A stretch of DNA of 7,417 nt from an uncultured Actinomycetes bacterium (GTDB taxonomy: Bacteria; Actinomycetota; Actinomycetes; Nanopelagicales; Nanopelagicaceae): the NCBI GenBank assembly GCA_937864205.1, contig CALMJB010000044.1:1-7417 (forward strand). Reading direction: 5' to 3'. A model generated the notes under the pieces. That model worked only from the letters and a program-made list of their open reading frames with translations, had not been told where the DNA came from and did no database searches. Position numbers and translations under genes: made by a program. This document shows positions 1 through 6,262 of this stretch, piece after piece. How positions within the stretch are numbered: the stretch's first letter is position 1; every line of letters starts with the position of its first letter.

Positions 1-16
1 ACTAGAATTGGGCATT

Positions 17-1465
17 ATGCCTACCTTTGTCGTTGAAACATACGGCTGCCAAATGAATGTTCATGATTCCGAACGGATTGCCGGTCTTTTAATCGGCGCT
101 GGCTATACGCAAGCACTTGAGGGAACTCAGCCAGATTTAGTTGTATTTAATACCTGTGCGGTTAGAGAAAATGCTGACAACAAGTTGTATGGAAATCTAT
201 CTTTTCTAGCGCCTCGAAAAGCAAAAGACCCGAAATTTCAAATTGCAGTGGGCGGTTGTATGGCCCAAAAGGATCAGGATTTAATTTTAAAGAAAGCCCC
301 ATATGTTGATGTGGTTTTTGGAACACACAACATCGGTTCATTGCCAACATTATTAGAACGGGCACGCATTGAAGAGCAATCCCAAGTTGAAATTAAGGAA
401 GCGTTAGAACATTTCCCGTCAACGCTTCCGGCGCGCAGACACTCTGCCTTTTCTGCATGGGTATCAATTTCAGTTGGCTGTAATAACACCTGCACCTTTT
501 GCATAGTTCCGCAGTTGCGCGGTATTGAAAAAGATCGGCCGATGAACGATGTTTTAAATGAGGTTAAAGCTTTAGTCGATCAAGGAGTCGTTGAAATTAC
601 CCTGCTGGGTCAAAATGTAAATGCCTACGGTGTTGATTTTGGGCATCGTGATGCGTTTGCCGATTTGTTACGCGCCTGCGGAAAAATTTCTGGGTTAGAG
701 CGAATCAGATTTATGTCACCGCACCCACGTGATTTCACCGAATCAGTGATTGACGCTATGGCACAGACTAAAAATGTGATGCCACATTTACATATGCCGT
801 TGCAATCTGGTTCAAACAAGATTTTGCAATCAATGCGTCGCTCTTACCGCAGAGAACGTTATCTTCAGTTAATTGAAAAAGTGCGTGCGCAAATTCCACA
901 TGCAGCAATCACCACAGATGTAATTGTCGGATTCCCTGGCGAGACCGATACTGATTTCGCCGACACAATAGATTTGATTCAGCAGGTCAGATTCAGCGCC
1001 GCTTACACATTCCAATACAGCAAGCGACCAAATACTCCGGCCGCGGCAATGCCAGATCAAATTTCAGAATCGGTAATGAAACAACGTTATGAAAAATTGC
1101 ATTCTGTGCAACAAGAGATTTCACTTGTAGAAAATAAGAAATTGATTGGTCAAACGGTGGAATTATTAGTTGCTGATCACTCTGGAAAACATGATGATGA
1201 TTTAAGTCGTATGAATGGACGAACTCCAGATTTCAGATTGGTGCATTTTGGCGTTTCACCAACTGAAAAAGTTCGGCCGGGTGATTTTGTAGAAGTGAAA
1301 ATTACTGATGCCTCACCTAATCACTTAATTGCATCAGGCACTCCAACATCATTCCGCAAGTCTCGAGGTGGCGATGCGCATGCGTTATTGATGCAAGAAG
1401 TGGGCGAACAAAAAATCATGTTGGGATTACCAAGCCTTAAAAAGATAAAGGCGATGGCTGATTGA
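17..1465 (+). CDS. miaB: tRNA-2-methylthio-N6-dimethylallyladenosine synthase MiaB
   Basis: Radical-SAM methylthiotransferase that converts i6A37 to ms2i6A37 in cytosolic tRNAs, acting after MiaA. Seen, numbering from the ATG at 17 (482 aa): the N-terminal UPF0004 domain has its three cluster cysteines at C11 (TYGCQMN), C47 (FNTCAVREN) and C81 (GGCMAQ). The radical-SAM CxxxCxxC motif is at C155, C159 and C162 (GCNNTCTFC), followed by the core with TLLGQNVNAYG, SPHPRDF, HMPLQSGS and DVIVGFPGET. A TRAM-like domain occupies roughly residues 374-440. Length is normal for the family. I chose ATG 17 because MPTFVVETYGCQMN matches where homologues begin. An in-frame TTG at 8 exists and the frame stays open to the window edge, so a slightly longer N-terminus is possible. 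The stop overlaps the miaA start by 4 nt. The TRAM segment reads GRTPDFRLVHF, whereas many homologues have Asn where this has Phe. Confidence 0.96.
   Translation: MPTFVVETYGCQMNVHDSERIAGLLIGAGYTQALEGTQPDLVVFNTCAVRENADNKLYGNLSFLAPRKAKDPKFQIAVGGCMAQKDQDLILKKAPYVDVVFGTHNIGSLPTLLERARIEEQSQVEIKEALEHFPSTLPARRHSAFSAWVSISVGCNNTCTFCIVPQLRGIEKDRPMNDVLNEVKALVDQGVVEITLLGQNVNAYGVDFGHRDAFADLLRACGKISGLERIRFMSPHPRDFTESVIDAMAQTKNVMPHLHMPLQSGSNKILQSMRRSYRRERYLQLIEKVRAQIPHAAITTDVIVGFPGETDTDFADTIDLIQQVRFSAAYTFQYSKRPNTPAAAMPDQISESVMKQRYEKLHSVQQEISLVENKKLIGQTVELLVADHSGKHDDDLSRMNGRTPDFRLVHFGVSPTEKVRPGDFVEVKITDASPNHLIASGTPTSFRKSRGGDAHALLMQEVGEQKIMLGLPSLKKIKAMAD
1447..1451 (+). promoter_or_regulatory. Probable ribosome binding site of miaA
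   Basis: AAAGG lies inside the last codons of miaB, 10 nt before the TTG at 1462. It supports the TTG start and is among the better Shine-Dalgarno-like matches at the four coupled junctions. dapF, hflX and the membrane gene have only weak purine stretches at usable spacing. Confidence 0.45.
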
Positions 1466-2370
1466 GTTTGATTGTCATCTGCGGGGCAACCGCAACTGGC
1501 AAAAGCGACCTTGCCATAAACCTTGCAAAACAAATTAATGCCGAGGTAGTAAATGCCGACAGCATGCAGCTCTACAAAGGCATGGATATCGGCACCGCTA
1601 AAGCAAGCACAACAACTCGCGCCGGCATAAAGCACCATCTAATAGATGTTTTAAATGTCACTGAAGATGCAAATGTGGCTTGGTATCAAGAACAATCTCG
1701 AAAAATAATTGATCAATTACTAGAAGAAAAAAAGAATGTAATTGTTGTCGGCGGAACTGGGCTTTACATCAAAGCGATTTTAGATGATTTAAATTTCCCA
1801 GAGACCGATGTTGCAGTGCGTGAAAAAATTACAAAGCAAGCGGAAAAACTTGGTGCAGATGTAATGCATCAGCGATTATCAAAACTTGATCCAGCTGCCG
1901 CTGCCGCGATTCCTAAAGAAAATGTTCGTAGAGTAGTTCGCGCACTAGAAGTTATTGAAATAACCGGTAAGCCATTCACGGCAAATCTTCCCCGCAAAGA
2001 TGTTGATAAATATCCGCAGGCAAAGCAATTTGGTTTAGTTATTGATCGCGATAATTTAGATCAGCGCATCGACCAAAGAGTTGAAAAAATGTGGCGCGAT
2101 GGATTTGTTGCCGAAGTAAAAAATCTAATTCAAAATGGTTTATTGCAGGGTAAAACCGCAAAGGCCGCACTTGGATATTCTCAGATTATTGATTTTATTG
2201 AGAATCGAATCAGCGAAGAAGAAGCAAAACAAGAGACTAAAAGAGCAACCAGGGCTTATGCCCGCAGACAAGAGACCTGGTTCTCGCGCGATGAACGAAT
2301 CAAATGGCTCAAGCCAGATAAAACTGAACAACAAATTCAAATTATTTTAGATACCATTAAATTAGGATGA
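1462..2370 (+). CDS. miaA: tRNA dimethylallyltransferase MiaA
   Basis: Transfers the dimethylallyl group from DMAPP to N6 of A37 in tRNAs reading UNN codons, giving i6A37, the substrate of the MiaB encoded just upstream. Seen in the 302-aa product: P-loop GATATGKS at residues 8-15; the NADSMQLYKGMDIGTAK block at 31-47 with the conserved Asp33; VGGTGLYI at 96-103; NVRRVVRALEV at 154-164; ALGYSQI at 236-242; and the C-terminal TRAYARRQETWF at 263-274. All are family hallmarks and the length is normal. The start is TTG in an ATTGA overlap with the miaB stop, so the gene is probably translated by coupling. Its own stop overlaps the dapF ATG by 4 nt. Having the MiaA and MiaB enzymes directly adjacent places both steps of one tRNA modification in one transcript. 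Confidence 0.97.
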   Translation: MSLIVICGATATGKSDLAINLAKQINAEVVNADSMQLYKGMDIGTAKASTTTRAGIKHHLIDVLNVTEDANVAWYQEQSRKIIDQLLEEKKNVIVVGGTGLYIKAILDDLNFPETDVAVREKITKQAEKLGADVMHQRLSKLDPAAAAAIPKENVRRVVRALEVIEITGKPFTANLPRKDVDKYPQAKQFGLVIDRDNLDQRIDQRVEKMWRDGFVAEVKNLIQNGLLQGKTAKAALGYSQIIDFIENRISEEEAKQETKRATRAYARRQETWFSRDERIKWLKPDKTEQQIQIILDTIKLG

Positions 2371-3164
2371 CGAAATTAATCGGCACTTATGGCCACGGCA
2401 CGCATAATGATTTTGTACTATTTGCCGATTTAGAAAATCAGTTAGATATTAAAGCTGATCAAGTAAAAAGAATTTGTGATCGAAGATCTGGAATAGGCGC
2501 TGACGGATTTATTCGAGTGACTAAAGAATCTGGCAAATGGTTTATGGATTATCGAAATGCCGATGGCTCAATCGCGGAAATGTGTGGAAATGGCATTCGC
2601 GTGATGGCTAGATTCCTGATTGAAAATAAATTGCAAAATCCTGGAATTTTTTCAATTAATACCCGCGCCGGTATGAAATATTTGGCTGCGCCAGAAAAAG
2701 ATGACATCTCGGTAAATATGGGCAAAGTCGAACAGATTCCTGGCGAAATAACAGTCAGCGTTAACGGTAAGAAATACTCCGGATTGAATATTTTGGTGGG
2801 AAATCCGCACGCGGTGGTTGAAGTTAATGATTTAAATGAGATTGGTGACCTAAAAATTGCTCCGACCGTTGAACCAGATTCGGCTTATCCAGATGGCGTT
2901 AATGTTGAATTCATAAAGTTTGATGGCGAATCAATTTCGATGCGAGTCTTTGAACGCGGAGTTGGCGAAACTCAATCTTGTGGAACCGGAACATGCGCAG
3001 TAGCACTTGCCGCCACTTTAATTAAGCGAAAAAACCTGCCGGCTAAATGGCAAATTAATCCACCCGGTGGAAGATTGATTGTAGAAATAGATCCACATAG
3101 CAATGCCACACTGATCGGACCAGCGGTACTTGTTAAACAAGTGGAATTGGATTCTTATCTTTGA
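2367..3164 (+). CDS. dapF: Diaminopimelate epimerase DapF
   Basis: Cofactor-independent cytosolic epimerase converting LL- to meso-diaminopimelate, the peptidoglycan cross-linking residue and lysine precursor. Seen in the 265-aa product: GHGTHNDFV near residues 9-17; SGIGADG at 41-47; NADGSIAEMCGNGIR at 64-78 with catalytic Cys73; GNPHAVV at 145-151; and ERGVGETQSCGTGTC at 196-210 with the second catalytic Cys205. Both members of the two-base cysteine pair are therefore present. Length is within the usual range. The ATG at 2367 shares ATGA with the miaA stop, and AGG lies too close to that ATG to be a normally spaced Shine-Dalgarno site, so coupling to miaA is likely. The stop overlaps the hflX TTG start. 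The miaA-dapF-hflX arrangement is a common actinobacterial order. Confidence 0.97.
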   Translation: MTKLIGTYGHGTHNDFVLFADLENQLDIKADQVKRICDRRSGIGADGFIRVTKESGKWFMDYRNADGSIAEMCGNGIRVMARFLIENKLQNPGIFSINTRAGMKYLAAPEKDDISVNMGKVEQIPGEITVSVNGKKYSGLNILVGNPHAVVEVNDLNEIGDLKIAPTVEPDSAYPDGVNVEFIKFDGESISMRVFERGVGETQSCGTGTCAVALAATLIKRKNLPAKWQINPPGGRLIVEIDPHSNATLIGPAVLVKQVELDSYL

Positions 3165-4588
3165 GTAAAGAATTTGATTCCGAAATAGATTTCACAAAAG
3201 TAATTAATGAAAATGCGCGGGCCATCGCTGAATTTGAAGCCGGCGATTTTGATGAAGCTGAACAACAAGATTTACAAGATCGGCGAGCACTGCGCCGGGT
3301 GGCCGGTTTATCTACTGAATTACAAGATATTTCCGATGCGGAATATCGCCAACTTCGATTAGAGAAAGTGGTTTTGGTCGGAGTCTGGACTGAAGGCAGC
3401 GCCGAAGCGGCCGATAATTCTTTGAAGGAATTAGCGGCTTTAGCTGAAACCGCCGGCTCTGAAGTACTTGATGGATTAATTCAACGTCGCGATAAACCAG
3501 ATCCGGCAACTTATATTGGTTCTGGAAAAGTAAAAGAGGTTAGAGAATCAGTAGTTGCAAATAATGCTGACACCGTAATTTGTGATGGGGAATTATCACC
3601 GGCACAACTGCGAACATTGGAACAAAAAGTTAAAGTAAAAGTAATTGATCGCACCGCATTGATTCTCGATATTTTCGCCCAACATGCAAAATCTCGCGAA
3701 GGAAAAGCCCAAGTTGAATTAGCTCAAATGGCTTATATGTTGCCCAGATTGCGCGGTTGGGGTGAAGCCATGTCTAGACAAACTGGTGGAATCGGCGGGC
3801 GCGGACCGGGTGAAACCAAAATCGAAACTGATCGCCGTCGCATCAATGACAAGATTGCAAAGTTGCGACGTGAAATCAAAGAGATGAAAACCGCCCGCGA
3901 TACTAAGCGGCGCGAACGCAGAAAAAATAATATTCCCTCAGTTGCAATTGCTGGTTATACAAATGCCGGAAAATCTTCACTATTAAATCGTTTAACAAAC
4001 GCCGGAGTTCTAGTTGAAAATGCATTGTTTGCAACATTAGATCCCACGGTTCGCAAAACTCAAACTAGCGATGGTCGGGTTTACACATTGGTCGATACGG
4101 TTGGATTTGTGCGCCATTTGCCACACCAATTAGTAGAAGCCTTCAAATCAACGCTGGAAGAGGTTTCGCAGGCCGATTTAATCGTGCATGTCGTTGATGG
4201 CTCTCACCCAGATCCATTTGAACAGATCAGAGCGGTGAGAGAAGTTATTGATGACATTGGCGGCAGTGAAGTTACCGAAATTATTGCAATCAATAAATCT
4301 GACATTACGCCGCCGGAAATGTTGATGCAGTTGTTACGAAAAGAAAGCAATGCATATGCAATCTCAGCGCGCACTGGTTATGGCATTGAAACTTTGGTTA
4401 AAGCGGTCGAAGCGGCATTGCCAAAACCAAGAGTTGAAATAAATAAATTGATTCCATTTTCTCGCGGAGATTTAGTTTCGCAGGTACATGAGCGGGGCGA
4501 GATTCTTACTGAAGAGTATTTACCCGAGGGCACAAAGATTCACGCATTTGTAGATGGCGCGCTGGCCGAGCGAATCAATCGATTATGA
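3161..4588 (+). CDS. hflX: Ribosome-associated GTPase HflX
   Basis: GTPase that binds 50S and 70S ribosomes. In other bacteria it is linked to splitting stalled or hibernating ribosomes under stress. Seen in the 475-aa product: an acidic N-terminal extension (about residues 1-40); the HflX N-terminal domain with LIQRRDKPDPATYIGSGK at 106-123; GGIGGRGPGETKIETDRRRI at 209-228; a basic helical linker at about 229-257; then the G domain with G1 GYTNAGKSS at 265-273, G2-region ATLDPTVR at 291-298, G3 DTVGF at 312-316, G4 NKSD at 378-381 and G5 SAR at 402-404. A short C-terminal domain follows. All GTPase motifs look intact. The TTG start at 3161 lies in a TTGA overlap with the dapF stop. The next in-frame Met codon falls far inside the conserved domain, so TTG is the sensible start. 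Confidence 0.96.
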   Translation: MSKEFDSEIDFTKVINENARAIAEFEAGDFDEAEQQDLQDRRALRRVAGLSTELQDISDAEYRQLRLEKVVLVGVWTEGSAEAADNSLKELAALAETAGSEVLDGLIQRRDKPDPATYIGSGKVKEVRESVVANNADTVICDGELSPAQLRTLEQKVKVKVIDRTALILDIFAQHAKSREGKAQVELAQMAYMLPRLRGWGEAMSRQTGGIGGRGPGETKIETDRRRINDKIAKLRREIKEMKTARDTKRRERRKNNIPSVAIAGYTNAGKSSLLNRLTNAGVLVENALFATLDPTVRKTQTSDGRVYTLVDTVGFVRHLPHQLVEAFKSTLEEVSQADLIVHVVDGSHPDPFEQIRAVREVIDDIGGSEVTEIIAINKSDITPPEMLMQLLRKESNAYAISARTGYGIETLVKAVEAALPKPRVEINKLIPFSRGDLVSQVHERGEILTEEYLPEGTKIHAFVDGALAERINRL

Positions 4589-5253
4589 CCCTGGCATTAC
4601 TAAAAGTTTTCTTAGCACCTTTTTTTATCTGGATAGTTTCTGTTTTGCAACGGAACTTTGGCGCAAAAGCCGGTGGATTCTTTATTGGATTACCGCTAAC
4701 TACTGGTCCATTTTTGATAATTATTGCGCTGCAAGAAGGTGGTGCGTTTGCAAAAGCGGCTGCACATGGTGTGATGGTAGGGCAGATTTCGCTAATTATT
4801 TTCGCTTACTGCTATGCCCAGTTTGCACTGAGATTTAATTGGTTTTCCGCGATTTCGCTAGCTTCATTTATGGTTATAGGAAGTGGATATTTATTCCAAT
4901 TAATAACTTTAAATAATTGGCAGGTTACTTTAATTTTATTGTTGTTATGGTTAATGGCACTCAAATTCTGGCCAACTTATGAAAAGCCAACTGATAAACC
5001 GACTCCACCTAATTGGGAATTACCAATTCGATTATCGCTAGCCGCGCTTTTTATTATTGTTTTAACTTGGTTAGCTAATGAATTAGGCACCAAATTATCG
5101 GGCGCAATCTCAACTTATCCAGTGATTTTGACGGTGTTAGGTTCTTTGACTCATCGCAGATACGGACCAAAATACATTGTTGATACTTTGCATGGATTAA
5201 CACAAGTTTTTATGTTGACGCCACTTATTATGTTGGTGATTGTTTTAATTTAA
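4585..5253 (+). CDS. Uncharacterised multi-pass membrane protein with internal duplication
   Basis: I do not recognise a characterised family with certainty. The 222-aa product is strongly hydrophobic, with about seven or eight likely membrane segments near residues 3-21, 30-50, 58-82, 87-106, 112-129, 149-165, 170-187 and 205-222. One polar, proline-rich loop (about 130-146, KPTDKPTPP) splits it into halves. Residues 10-62 and 152-204 align without gaps at a fixed offset of 142: FGAKAGGFFIGLP (25-37) pairs with LGTKLSGAISTYP (167-179), and His61-Gly62 pairs with His203-Gly204. This looks like a tandem duplication of a roughly three-helix unit, as seen in some small transporters, but no substrate can be read from the sequence. 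No signal peptide cleavage site is apparent. The ATG overlaps the hflX stop by 4 nt, so it is the last gene of the operon. Its TAA overlaps the stop of the convergent epimerase gene. Confidence 0.85.
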   Translation: MTLALLKVFLAPFFIWIVSVLQRNFGAKAGGFFIGLPLTTGPFLIIIALQEGGAFAKAAAHGVMVGQISLIIFAYCYAQFALRFNWFSAISLASFMVIGSGYLFQLITLNNWQVTLILLLLWLMALKFWPTYEKPTDKPTPPNWELPIRLSLAALFIIVLTWLANELGTKLSGAISTYPVILTVLGSLTHRRYGPKYIVDTLHGLTQVFMLTPLIMLVIVLI

Positions 5254-6254
5254 ACTAAGAATCCACTCGGAAACGGATCGGCTTCATCAAGGGTCCAAGT
5301 TGATTCGCCCATCACCCATGCGCGTCCGGTGATGGTTGGAATTATCGCCGGATAATCACCGACCTTGGTTTCAGATTTGATTCGACCTTCAAATTGTGAA
5401 CCAATCCAAGATTCATTTATTAAAACCTCACCAATTGCAAATTCACCGCGGGCATGCATCTGCGCCAATCTAGCGCTGGTACCAGTTCCGCACGGAGAGC
5501 GATCAAACCAACCGGGGTGTATTGCCATTGCATTTTTCCAATGTAATCGATCTTTACCGGGAGTTATGAAATCAATGTGATGACAAACTGCAATCTTGGG
5601 ATTTTCTGGATGAACTGGTCGATTTTGTTGATTGATTGCATCGGAAATCGCCAAACCAGCATTTAGAAACTTTTGACCATTTTCGCGCTTGAAATCAATG
5701 CCAACTCGATCAATTGGAATGATTGCGTAGAAGTTTCCGCCGAATGCCATGTCGTATTTAATTTTGCCAAAACCTGGTACTTCAACAGTTTGATCTAATT
5801 GATATGAAAAAGATGGCACATTTGTCAGAGTTACTTTTTCAGCTTTGCCATCTTTAACCTGAACATCAACCACCACTAAACCAGCCGGAGTATCTAACCG
5901 AACTGTAGTAATTGGTTCAGTAACTTTAACTAAATTCTTTTCAACTAAAACTGTGGCAACTCCGATAGTGCCATGGCCACACATTGGTAGGCAGCCAGAT
6001 ACCTCTATGTAAACCACGCCCCAGTCAGCATCAGGGCGGGTTGGTTTTTGCAAAATTGCGCCAGACATTGCGCTGTGGCCACGTGGTTCAAACATCAACC
6101 ATTGACGTAAGTGATCCATTTTTTCCATGAAGTGCAATCGCTTATCAAACATGGTCGCGCCCGGAATTTCTCCGATGCCATCAATTACGACCCGAGCCGG
6201 CATTCCTTCGGTATGTGATTCAACGGTTTTTACCTGCCGAATCGGTTTGCGCAT
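5250..6254 (-). CDS. Proline racemase family enzyme, probable 4-hydroxyproline 2-epimerase
   Basis: Probably interconverts trans-4-hydroxy-L-proline and cis-4-hydroxy-D-proline in the cytosol, the entry step of bacterial hydroxyproline catabolism. Seen in the 334-aa product: VESHTEGMPARVV at 11-23; CLPMCGHGTIGVA at 88-100 with catalytic Cys92; FGGNFYA at 171-177; and DRSPCGTGTSARLA at 251-264 with Asp251 and the second catalytic Cys255. Keeping both cysteines argues against trans-3-hydroxyproline dehydratase, which carries Thr at the second position. Choosing 4-hydroxyproline over proline rests mainly on the neighbouring DHDPS-family gene and BFD-type oxidoreductase fragment, so the specificity is inferred. 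Length is typical. The gene starts 8 nt after the DHDPS-family stop. No clear Shine-Dalgarno sequence precedes the ATG, which suggests reinitiation. Its TAA overlaps that of the convergent membrane gene in TTAA. Confidence 0.88.
   Translation of the reverse strand: MRKPIRQVKTVESHTEGMPARVVIDGIGEIPGATMFDKRLHFMEKMDHLRQWLMFEPRGHSAMSGAILQKPTRPDADWGVVYIEVSGCLPMCGHGTIGVATVLVEKNLVKVTEPITTVRLDTPAGLVVVDVQVKDGKAEKVTLTNVPSFSYQLDQTVEVPGFGKIKYDMAFGGNFYAIIPIDRVGIDFKRENGQKFLNAGLAISDAINQQNRPVHPENPKIAVCHHIDFITPGKDRLHWKNAMAIHPGWFDRSPCGTGTSARLAQMHARGEFAIGEVLINESWIGSQFEGRIKSETKVGDYPAIIPTITGRAWVMGESTWTLDEADPFPSGFLV
5309..5335. repeat. Perfect 8-bp inverted repeat near the convergent gene ends
   Basis: CCATCACC at 5309-5316 and GGTGATGG at 5328-5335 are exact reverse complements around an 11-nt loop. 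The repeat lies inside the 3' part of the epimerase gene, about 55 nt past the stop of the membrane protein gene. In the + transcript it could form a hairpin beyond the five-gene operon, but no T-run follows, so it is not a classical intrinsic terminator. It may simply reflect codon content. Confidence 0.3.
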
Positions 6255-6262
6255 AAGTAAAA

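Noticed and set aside
8..16. TTG at position 8 as the miaB start
   Set aside because: The ATG at 17 fits the usual N-terminus better, with only a few residues before TYGCQMN. The TTG has too little upstream sequence to judge a ribosome binding site.
1321..1638. Reverse-strand open frame across the miaB/miaA junction
   Set aside because: It lies antisense to two well-supported genes, shows no recognisable domain, and its Cys/Ala-rich composition looks like a shadow frame.
4554..4838. Forward open frame overlapping the end of hflX and the start of the membrane gene
   Set aside because: It is out of frame with both genes. The other frame shows a clear membrane protein with an ATGA-coupled start, whereas this one has irregular composition with many Cys and Trp residues.
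5250..6254. Trans-3-hydroxyproline dehydratase
   Set aside because: That group carries Thr at the second catalytic position. Here it is Cys255 in DRSPCGTGTS, which is expected for an epimerase or racemase.
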